From an uncultured Lachnospiraceae bacterium (GTDB taxonomy: Bacteria; Bacillota; Clostridia; Lachnospirales; Lachnospiraceae), in contig CAMTBF010000082.1 in assembly GCA_947068385.1 (NCBI GenBank), positions 1-10,534 of the forward strand: 10,534 bases of DNA, read 5' to 3'. The notes beneath the pieces are model-generated. The model saw nothing but the letters and a program-made list of their open reading frames with translations. It ran no database searches and had not been told where the DNA came from. Position numbers and translations under genes: made by a program. Of this stretch, positions 1 through 5,868 are shown in pieces. Numbering within the stretch: position 1 is the first letter of the stretch; each line of letters starts with the position of its first letter.

Positions 1-156
1 GAATTGGCAGAAAGGGCGGAAACGACCCGGCAAAACCTAAATAACAAATTCGGGCGGAATAATTTTTGCGAAAATGAAATCCGTAAATTGGCGGATGTCA
101 TGGGCTATGATGTGGAGATAACATTTATCAACCGGGAAACCGGGGAAAGGATTTAG
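1..156 (+). CDS. Helix-turn-helix (XRE/Cro-like) small protein, C-terminal part
   Basis: Frame 1 is open from the window edge to the TAG at 154-156 and gives 51 residues; the start lies outside the window. The stretch begins ELAERAETTRQNLNNKF, which reads as the recognition half of an XRE/Cro-type helix-turn-helix. It is followed by a short helix (EIRKLADVMGYD) and a strand-like tail (VEITFINRETGERI). Small proteins of this shape, with an HTH plus a short C-terminal strand, are common in Lachnospiraceae and are presumed DNA-binding regulators; the target is unknown. The stop codon is directly followed by the miaB ATG with no spacer, so the two are very likely co-transcribed and may be translationally coupled. 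The DNA is AT-richer than the body of miaB. Because it is truncated, total length and any N-terminal domain cannot be judged. Confidence 0.7.
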   Translation, partial: ELAERAETTRQNLNNKFGRNNFCENEIRKLADVMGYDVEITFINRETGERI

Positions 157-1620
157 ATGAACGAAATAGATTTAGATAAAATCGACTTGACGCAACCGCC
201 CCCGGAGCATGAGCCAGAAAGACAGTATTATTTCATGGCAAAATGCCGGGAATATGTCCGGGCGGAATCCAAGCGTCTAGGGCGGCCGCTTATCTGTGGT
301 GCATTCACATTTGGGTGCCAGATGAACGCCCGGGATTCCGAGAAGCTCCTGGGCATCCTGGAAGCCGTGGGCTTTCGACCCACCGAAAACGAGCAGGCGG
401 ACTTCGTTATCTACAACACCTGCACCGTCCGGGACAACGCCAACCAGCGGGTCTACGGCAGGCTGGGCGAACTGAACCGATACAAAAAGCAGAATCCACA
501 AATGAAGGTGGCTCTCTGCGGCTGCATGATGCAGGAACCCACGGTAATCGAAAAACTGAAGAAAAGCTATCCTTTCATAGACCTGATCTTCGGCACCCAC
601 AATATCTACAAGTTTGCCGAGCTGCTCTGCGCCTCCTTTGAAACGGAAGGCATGCTGATCGACATCTGGGAGGATACGGATAAAATCGTAGAGGATTTGC
701 CGGTAGAGCGCAAATACCCCTTCAAGTCCGGCATCAACATCATGTTCGGCTGCAACAATTTCTGCAGCTACTGCATAGTCCCCTACGTGAGGGGCCGGGA
801 GCGGAGCCGGGAACCTAAGGAGATCATCCGGGAGATAGAGCGCCTGGTGGCGGACGGGGTGGTGGAGGTGATGCTCCTGGGCCAGAACGTGAATTCCTAC
901 GGAAAGAACCTGGAGGAGCCCGTCACCTTCGCCCAGCTTTTGCGGGAGGTGGAGAAGATAGAGGGCCTGCGGCGCATCCGCTTCATGACCTCCCACCCCA
1001 AGGACCTGTCGGAGGAGCTGATAGAGGTCATGAAGCAGTCCAAGAAAATCTGCCGCCACCTCCATCTGCCCCTGCAGTCCGGCTCCACCCGCATCCTGCA
1101 GCAGATGAACAGGCGCTATACCAAGGAGCAGTACCTGGAGCTGGCGGAGCGCATCCGCAGGGAGATACCGGATATCGCCATCACCACGGACATCATCGTG
1201 GGCTTCCCGGGGGAGACGCCGGAGGATCTGGAGGAGACCCTTGACGTGGTGCGCAGGGTAAAATACGACAATGCCTTTACCTTCATCTATTCCAAACGCA
1301 CAGGCACCCCCGCGGCGGCCATGGAGAACCAGGTGCCCCCGGAGCAGGTGAAGGAAGGCTTCGACAGGCTCTTAAAGCTGGTGCAGGAGACTGCCAGGGA
1401 GCAGGTGGCGAAATACCAGGGGCAGGTCATGGAGGCGCTGATTGAGGAGGTCAACGAGAACGACGCCTCCTTGGTCACCGGCAGGCTGTCCAACAATACC
1501 ATCGTCCATTTGCCCGGGGACGCTTCCTTGATTGGGAAAATCGTACCGGTTTTGTTAGATGAATGCCATGGATTTTATTACATTGGGCATTGCATTTTGG
1601 AAGAAACTGGTGCAGAATAG
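157..1620 (+). CDS. miaB: tRNA-2-methylthio-N6-dimethylallyladenosine synthase MiaB
   Basis: This radical-SAM methylthiotransferase converts i6A to ms2i6A at position 37 of tRNAs reading UNN codons. The 487 residues show all three expected parts. The N-terminal UPF0004 domain (about 46-165) carries the three cysteines for the auxiliary Fe-S cluster: C54 (FGCQMNARDSEK), C89 (YNTCTVRDNA) and C123 (CGCMMQEP). The radical-SAM core (about 190-420) has the CxxxCxxC motif at C199/C203/C206 (FGCNNFCSYC) followed by VPYVRGRERSR. A C-terminal TRAM domain (about 422-485) should contact tRNA. The VRGRERSR and LGQNVNSYG stretches mark MiaB rather than MtaB or RimO. About 45 residues precede the first domain, an extension I recall from other clostridial MiaB proteins. 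The ATG at 157 is supported by a GGGGAAAGG ribosome-binding site at 142-150 inside the preceding gene. A later in-frame Met at residue 27 is a weaker alternative. Confidence 0.96.
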   Translation: MNEIDLDKIDLTQPPPEHEPERQYYFMAKCREYVRAESKRLGRPLICGAFTFGCQMNARDSEKLLGILEAVGFRPTENEQADFVIYNTCTVRDNANQRVYGRLGELNRYKKQNPQMKVALCGCMMQEPTVIEKLKKSYPFIDLIFGTHNIYKFAELLCASFETEGMLIDIWEDTDKIVEDLPVERKYPFKSGINIMFGCNNFCSYCIVPYVRGRERSREPKEIIREIERLVADGVVEVMLLGQNVNSYGKNLEEPVTFAQLLREVEKIEGLRRIRFMTSHPKDLSEELIEVMKQSKKICRHLHLPLQSGSTRILQQMNRRYTKEQYLELAERIRREIPDIAITTDIIVGFPGETPEDLEETLDVVRRVKYDNAFTFIYSKRTGTPAAAMENQVPPEQVKEGFDRLLKLVQETAREQVAKYQGQVMEALIEEVNENDASLVTGRLSNNTIVHLPGDASLIGKIVPVLLDECHGFYYIGHCILEETGAE

Positions 1621-1668
1621 AATAAAAATGAAGAAGAGCATTCATTAAAAAACAGGGACGGGATAGAG

Positions 1669-2427
1669 ATGACGGGACAGTTTGCAAGGACCCAACTTCT
1701 GCTGGGAGAAGCGGCGATGGAACGGCTGCGCAGGTCGAGGGTGGCCGTGTTCGGCATAGGCGGCGTGGGCGGGCATGTATGCGAGGCCCTTGCCCGCAGC
1801 GGCATCGGGGCATTTGACCTGGTGGATGACGACATGGTGAGCCTGACGAACCTGAACAGGCAGATAATCGCTACCACGAGCACCATTGGACGCTGCAAGG
1901 TGGACGTGATGCAAGAGCGCATCCTGGACATCAACCCGGAGGCAGAGGTTCGGATACATCAATGCTTCTTCCTGCCGGAAAATACCGCATCCTTTCCCTT
2001 CGAGGAATACGACTATGTAGTAGACGCGGTGGACACCGTCACCGCCAAGCTGGCGCTGGTCATGCGCGCAAAGGAAACCGGCGTCCCCATCATCAGCAGC
2101 ATGGGAGCCGGGAACAAGCTGGACGCCACCGCGTTCCGCGTGGCGGATATCTATGAGACGAAGGTCTGCCCCCTGGCCAAGGTCATGCGCCGGGAGCTGA
2201 AGAAGCGGGGCGTGGAGAGCCTGAAAGTGGTGTACTCGGAGGAGGTTCCCATCAGCCCCGATGGAAACGCGGTGGAAGCTTTGAGAGACGGCGAAAGCCC
2301 GGCAGATGCCCCGAACCGGGACGCAAGACGGCGCAGCATCCCCGGAAGCGTTGCCTTTGTGCCCTCCGTGGCAGGGCTGATCATCGCGAGCGAGGTGGTA
2401 AAGGATTTGTCAATGAAGCCGTTGTAG
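1669..2427 (+). CDS. tcdA: tRNA threonylcarbamoyladenosine dehydratase TcdA (YgdL/CsdL, E1-like)
   Basis: This is an E1/ThiF-like ATP-dependent enzyme that cyclises t6A to ct6A at position 37 of ANN-decoding tRNAs. The 252-residue protein has the nucleotide-binding Rossmann start VAVFGIGGVGGHVCEALARSG (residues 25-45; the glycine motif is at 29-35). It continues with DDD at 53-55, the NLNRQ motif at 61-65 of E1-like adenylating enzymes, and DAVD at 119-122. SMGAGNKLD near 144 and the CPLAKVMRRELKK stretch near 167 are typical of the YgdL/TcdA branch and separate it from ThiF, MoeB and HesA. Length is close to the E. coli protein (about 268). The ATG at 1669 has a modest GGGAT-type site upstream and follows miaB by 48 bases, so the two are probably one operon. 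Adjacency to miaB makes a tRNA position-37 modification pair. The stop codon lies inside an inverted repeat with the next gene's ribosome-binding site. Confidence 0.93.
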   Translation: MTGQFARTQLLLGEAAMERLRRSRVAVFGIGGVGGHVCEALARSGIGAFDLVDDDMVSLTNLNRQIIATTSTIGRCKVDVMQERILDINPEAEVRIHQCFFLPENTASFPFEEYDYVVDAVDTVTAKLALVMRAKETGVPIISSMGAGNKLDATAFRVADIYETKVCPLAKVMRRELKKRGVESLKVVYSEEVPISPDGNAVEALRDGESPADAPNRDARRRSIPGSVAFVPSVAGLIIASEVVKDLSMKPL

Positions 2428-2441
2428 AAAGGAAGCTACAA
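2422..2441 (+). promoter_or_regulatory. Inverted repeat framing the ribosome-binding site of the nucleotidyltransferase gene
   Basis: TTGTAG (2422-2427) and CTACAA (2436-2441) are perfect 6-base arms. They surround the 8-base loop AAAGGAAG, which is the ribosome-binding site for the ATG at 2443. The left arm includes the tcdA stop codon. As RNA it would be a small hairpin presenting the site in its loop; as DNA it would be a dyad that an antitoxin-type repressor could bind. Both roles are inference, and a chance dyad of this size is possible. Confidence 0.4.
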
Positions 2442-2442
2442 T

Positions 2443-2745
2443 ATGAACGACAATGTATTTACACTAAATGATATTGTGAGCCTAGTAAAACCGATCGTAG
2501 AAAAGTATGGTGTGGAAGAGATGTACCTATTCGGATCTTATGCAAGAGGAGATGCTGATAAAGACAGTGATTTAGATTTTCTCGTATTTGGTGGTGCGAA
2601 TTTTAAGCTTACTATGATTTTTGCGCTTGCAGAAGAACTGCGCGAGGTACTGAAAAAGGAAGTGGATGTCTTTGAAATTAATGAAATCAATAGGGACAGC
2701 GATTTTTATCATACCATCATGAAAGAGAGGCTGCTTGTGGCATGA
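2443..2745 (+). CDS. MntA-type minimal nucleotidyltransferase (MNT-domain antitoxin)
   Basis: This 100-residue protein has the minimal nucleotidyltransferase fold found as the antitoxin in MntA-HepT (MNT-HEPN) modules. The active-site motif GSX10DXD is complete: G31-S32 (LFGSYARGDADKDSDLDFLV) with D43 and D45. A third acidic residue is D75 in KEVDVFEI, so the enzyme looks catalytically intact. In characterised MntA-HepT pairs the nucleotidyltransferase AMPylates a tyrosine of the HEPN RNase and silences it; applying that here is inference. The start has an AAAGGAAG site 7 bases upstream. The stop overlaps the ATG of the HepT remnant (ATGA at 2742-2745), the usual arrangement for the pair. The gene is clearly AT-richer than tcdA and the ABC operon, which fits horizontal acquisition. 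Alternatives are a stand-alone nucleotidyltransferase with another partner or a decaying remnant. Confidence 0.87.
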   Translation: MNDNVFTLNDIVSLVKPIVEKYGVEEMYLFGSYARGDADKDSDLDFLVFGGANFKLTMIFALAEELREVLKKEVDVFEINEINRDSDFYHTIMKERLLVA

Positions 2746-2836
2746 AGTATTCGGATCAACAGCGTGTTCAGAAGATATATAGGTTGTCTTTGAAGAATTG
2801 CCTGTTTTGATAGGTCAATTAAAAAAACTCGTATGA
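2742..2836 (+). pseudogene. HepT (HEPN-family RNase toxin) remnant, internal deletion with frame change
   Basis: The reading frame from the ATG at 2742 gives only 22 residues before a TGA at 2808-2810. Its first part, MKYSDQQRVQKIY, matches the usual N-terminus of HepT/DUF86 proteins found after MntA-type antitoxins. A different frame from about 2783 reads VVFEELPVLIGQLKKLV and stops at 2834-2836, which looks like the usual HepT C-terminus (a helix ending in xxLPxLIxQLKxL). Normal family members are roughly 110-140 residues, so most of the gene, including the region of the catalytic RX4-6H motif and the modified tyrosine, is gone. The join lies near 2778-2786. The toxin is therefore dead by sequence. 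The call rests on recognising two short ends in the right order and position next to an intact MNT partner. I could not run a search. Confidence 0.72.
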
Positions 2837-2917
2837 ATATTTAGTCTGGCATCCAAGGCAGAGATTTTGCCAGGATGAACGAAACGAGAACATTCCATGC
2901 AGGACAAGGAGATACCC
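2837..2917 (+). other. Leader region of the ABC transporter operon
   Basis: This short AT-rich spacer lies between the HepT remnant and the ATPase gene. It holds a small dyad, CTGGCA (2846-2851) and TGCCAG (2868-2873), with no T-run after it, so it is not a convincing terminator. The strong ribosome-binding site AAGGAG at 2906-2911 decides the start of the next gene. I see no clear promoter. The best match, TTGATA at 2807-2812 with TATGAA at 2832-2837, has a poor 19-base spacing. Confidence 0.3.
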
Positions 2918-4027
2918 ATGAAAGTAGTATTGCGGAATCTGACGAAAAAGTTCCCCAGCCGGGACAAAAAGAACAAGACGGACGTGGTCGCCGTCAGCAA
3001 CTTCGACTTTGAGATTCCGGACGGCAAGCTGATAGGACTGCTTGGCCCCTCCGGCTGCGGCAAGAGCACCACATTGAACTTGATCAGCGGCCTGGAGAAG
3101 CCCACGGAGGGCCAGGTCTTCTTCGGGGAGGACGATGTCACCAACCTGCCGCCGGAGCACAGGGGCATCGGGCTGGTGTTCCAGAACTACGCCCTGTACC
3201 CTCACCTGACCGTCAGGCAGAACATCCTCTTTCCCCTGGAGAACCTGAAAGGCAAGGACAAGCTCTCCAAGGAAGAAATGCTGGAAAAAGCTACAGAAGC
3301 CGCGAAGCTGGTACAGATTGACGAGCTCATGGAGCGCAAGCCCGGAGAGCTCTCCGGCGGCCAGCAGCAGCGTGTGGCAATCGCCCGGGCCCTGGTGAAG
3401 CGCCCCAAAGTGCTCCTCCTGGACGAACCCCTCTCCAACCTGGACGCCCGCCTGCGGCTCCAGACCCGGGAAGAGATCAAGCGGATCCAGAAAGAGACCG
3501 GAATCACCACCATCTTCGTCACCCACGACCAGGAGGAGGCCATGAGCATATCCGACATGATTGTAGTCATGAAGGACGGCATGGTGCAGCAGATCGGCAG
3601 GCCCCAGGAGGTCTACGACAATCCGGCGAACCTGTTCGTGGCGAAATTCCTTGGGACGCCGCCCGTCAATATTTTCCAGGGACAGGTGAAGGACGGTCAG
3701 CTCGTCCTTGGCGAAGATGCCGTCCTGCCGGTTAAGGGAGCGCCGGACGGCCCCGTCCTCGCAGGCATCCGGCCCGAGGGCTTCCTGTTGCGCAAAAGCG
3801 GAGCCTTTCGGTGCCAGCTCAGCAGTGTAGAGGTCATGGGGCGGGATATCAGCGTAGTGGCCTCCAACAAGGCCGCCATGTCGCCTATGATCCGGGCCAT
3901 CATAGGCTCTGAGAATCTGGCGGAGGTATCTGTGGACGCCAGCCAGGTCAGCTTTGACCTGAAGCCGAGCAAGGTGTTCCTCTTTGATAAAAGGACGGAA
4001 GAACGACTGCATTTTAACACAAAATAG
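2918..4027 (+). CDS. Carbohydrate ABC transporter ATP-binding protein (UgpC/MsmK/MalK family)
   Basis: This is the cytoplasmic ATPase of a CUT1-type sugar importer. With the start at 2918 it has 369 residues, normal for MsmK/UgpC proteins. It shows Walker A GPSGCGKST (43-51), the Q-loop in VFQNYALYPHLTV (Q89), signature LSGGQQQR (145-152), Walker B VLLLDEP (165-171), D-loop LSNLDA and the switch histidine in VTHDQEEA (H203). A C-terminal OB/TOBE regulatory region (about 235-365) includes GIRPEGF. I chose the ATG at 2918 because AAGGAG lies 6 bases upstream. The in-frame ATG at 2897 would add MQDKEIP but has no site before it. It is the first gene of a four-gene importer operon, 17 bases before the first permease. 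The family name UgpC does not fix the substrate; glycerol-3-phosphate, oligosaccharides or other sugars are all possible. Confidence 0.94.
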   Translation: MKVVLRNLTKKFPSRDKKNKTDVVAVSNFDFEIPDGKLIGLLGPSGCGKSTTLNLISGLEKPTEGQVFFGEDDVTNLPPEHRGIGLVFQNYALYPHLTVRQNILFPLENLKGKDKLSKEEMLEKATEAAKLVQIDELMERKPGELSGGQQQRVAIARALVKRPKVLLLDEPLSNLDARLRLQTREEIKRIQKETGITTIFVTHDQEEAMSISDMIVVMKDGMVQQIGRPQEVYDNPANLFVAKFLGTPPVNIFQGQVKDGQLVLGEDAVLPVKGAPDGPVLAGIRPEGFLLRKSGAFRCQLSSVEVMGRDISVVASNKAAMSPMIRAIIGSENLAEVSVDASQVSFDLKPSKVFLFDKRTEERLHFNTK

Positions 4028-4044
4028 CTGATGAGGGTGCGGAC

Positions 4045-4950
4045 ATGATTAAATGGAAATCCCGTTTCAACAATATAAAGGGCTGGCTGTACCTCCTGCC
4101 GGCAATCCTTTTTCTCGGCTTTTTTATGGTATACCCACTGATAGACGTATTCGTCTATTCCTTTGAGGAGGGCTATAATTCCGCGTCCCAGACCTATTTC
4201 GGCACGGGAACCTACAACTATTCCTATGTCCTCCACGACCCCTATTTCCTGCAGGCCCTGAAGAATACCTTCCTGCTGGTGGTCATCACGGTGCCCCTGT
4301 CCACGGGAATCGCCCTGCTGATTTCCGTAGGGCTGAATTCCATAAAGCCCCTGCGGAACCTCCTGCAGACCGTCTACTTCCTGCCCTATGTGACCAACAC
4401 CCTGGCAGTGGGCCTGGTGTTCATGATCCTGTTCAAGAAGACCGCCTATTCCGACGGCCTGGTGAACCTGCTCATCCAGTGGTTCGGCGGGGAGTCCGTG
4501 GACTTCATCGACGGCCCCTACTGGGCGAAGATGTTCGTGCTGTGCCTATATACCATATGGGTGGTCATGCCCTTCAAGATTCTGATCCTCACCAGCGCCC
4601 TGGCTTCCGTGAACCAGGACTATTACAAAGCCGCCAGAGTGGACGGCACATCGAAATTCCGCACCTTCATGCGCATCACGCTGCCGATGATCTCGCCCAT
4701 GCTGTTCTACCTGGTCATCACGGGCTTCATCGGGGCCTTCAAGGCGTACAGCGATGCCGTGGCATTGTTCGGCACGAACCTGAACGCGGCGGGGATGAAC
4801 ACCATCGTAGGCTATGTCTACGACATGCTGTACGGGGACAGCGGCGGCTATCCGTCCTACGCCTCCGCGGCGGCCATCATCCTGTTCGCCATCGTCCTCA
4901 CCATTACCTGCATCAACCTGCTGATCAGCAGGAAGAACGTGCATTATTGA
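4045..4950 (+). CDS. Carbohydrate ABC transporter permease, MalF/UgpA-type
   Basis: First membrane subunit of the importer, 301 residues, typical for the MalF/UgpA/LacF branch without the large periplasmic insert of E. coli MalF. Six hydrophobic segments are visible by eye, at about 14-36, 73-95, 108-130, 161-184, 216-237 and 270-293. The cytoplasmic coupling (EAA) motif is YYKAARVDGTSKF plus RITLP (193-214), which would dock onto the ATPase. The N-terminal helix leads into LLPAILFLGFFMVYPL, a standard start for this family. The ATG at 4045 has a GAGGGTG site 8 bases upstream. The second permease follows after 30 bases. The pairing with the downstream MalG-like gene and an upstream dedicated ATPase makes a complete transmembrane heterodimer with its motor. 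Substrate cannot be inferred from the permease. Confidence 0.94.
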   Translation: MIKWKSRFNNIKGWLYLLPAILFLGFFMVYPLIDVFVYSFEEGYNSASQTYFGTGTYNYSYVLHDPYFLQALKNTFLLVVITVPLSTGIALLISVGLNSIKPLRNLLQTVYFLPYVTNTLAVGLVFMILFKKTAYSDGLVNLLIQWFGGESVDFIDGPYWAKMFVLCLYTIWVVMPFKILILTSALASVNQDYYKAARVDGTSKFRTFMRITLPMISPMLFYLVITGFIGAFKAYSDAVALFGTNLNAAGMNTIVGYVYDMLYGDSGGYPSYASAAAIILFAIVLTITCINLLISRKNVHY

Positions 4951-4980
4951 TCCCTTTTCGGAGGAGAGGAGGAGCATCCC

Positions 4981-5868
4981 ATGAAAGAAGCGCATCCGGG
5001 AGAAGCAAGATACGCCAAGATAGAACAGACAGCTGAAAGGCGCAGCACGGCGGCCAGGGCCGTTACATATTTCTTCCTGATCCTATGGGCGGCCATCGTG
5101 CTGTTCCCCTTTTACTGGATGATACTGACATCCGTGAAGAGCTACGGCGCGTACAATTCGGAATACATCCCGAAATTTTTCACCCTGTCGCCCACGCTGC
5201 AAAATTACGTGGATGCCTTTACGGCGGTTCCGCTTGCACGGTATTTCGTGAACACCATCATTTTCACCCTGCTGACCACGGCCATCATGATCGTGGTGAT
5301 CACCCTGGCGGCCTTTGCCTTTTCCAGGCTGGACTTCAAGGGAAGGAATGCGGCTTTCGTCCTGTTCCTGTCTTTGATGATGATTCCGGGCGAGCTGGTG
5401 ATCATCACCAATTTCGTGACCATCACCAATCTGGACATGCGCAATACCTTTCAGGGGCTGATACTACCTTCCGTCACCTCGGTCTTCTACATCTATCTGC
5501 TGAAGGAGAATTTCGAGCAGGTGCCGGACAGCCTGTACAAGGCGGCCAAGGTGGACGGCACCTCGGACATGAAGTACCTGCTGAAGGTCCTGGTGCCCAT
5601 ATCCAGGCCCACGCTAATCACCGTGACGATCCTGAAGGTGATCGAGTGCTGGAATTCCTATGTGTGGCCCAGGCTGATCACGGATGACGAGAACTACTTC
5701 CTGGTGTCCAACGGCATCCAGGAGATCCGGGAGAACGGCTTCGGCCGGGAGAACATCCCGGCCATGATGGCGGCGGTGGTGGTGATCTCCCTGCCATTGA
5801 TCGGGCTGTTCCTGATTTTCCACAAGAAGATCATGGCGGGCGTGTCAAGGGGAGGGACCAAGGGATGA
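4981..5868 (+). CDS. Carbohydrate ABC transporter permease, MalG/UgpE-type
   Basis: Second membrane subunit, 295 residues. A basic, hydrophilic N-terminus of about 25 residues precedes the first helix (FFLILWAAIVLFPFYWMILTS). Further hydrophobic segments lie near 88-113, 121-143, 155-173, 208-226 and 261-281. The coupling loop LYKAAKVDGTSDM plus VLVP (185-206) is the EAA motif. The WNSYVWP stretch (224-230) is the MalG/UgpE counterpart of the usual WNxxxxP motif. The start has a strong GGAGGAG-type site just upstream (about 4961-4975). The TGA stop overlaps the ATG of the next gene in the form ATGA (5865-5868), so this permease and the solute-binding protein are translationally coupled. Confidence 0.94.
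   Translation: MKEAHPGEARYAKIEQTAERRSTAARAVTYFFLILWAAIVLFPFYWMILTSVKSYGAYNSEYIPKFFTLSPTLQNYVDAFTAVPLARYFVNTIIFTLLTTAIMIVVITLAAFAFSRLDFKGRNAAFVLFLSLMMIPGELVIITNFVTITNLDMRNTFQGLILPSVTSVFYIYLLKENFEQVPDSLYKAAKVDGTSDMKYLLKVLVPISRPTLITVTILKVIECWNSYVWPRLITDDENYFLVSNGIQEIRENGFGRENIPAMMAAVVVISLPLIGLFLIFHKKIMAGVSRGGTKG

Noticed and set aside
1627..1646. AATGAA/TTCATT dyad between miaB and tcdA as a terminator
   Set aside because: The 6-bp AT-rich stem is weak and is followed by A residues, not T residues, on the transcribed strand.
2897..2917. Earlier ATG (2897) as the start of the transporter ATPase
   Set aside because: There is no ribosome-binding site before it, whereas the ATG at 2918 has AAGGAG at 6 bases and starts exactly where the family usually begins (MKVVLRNLTKKF).
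2819..4012. Long reverse-strand open frame (about 397 codons) opposite the ATPase gene
   Set aside because: It is the antisense shadow of a clearly conserved ATPase, has no family-like motifs and no ribosome-binding site.
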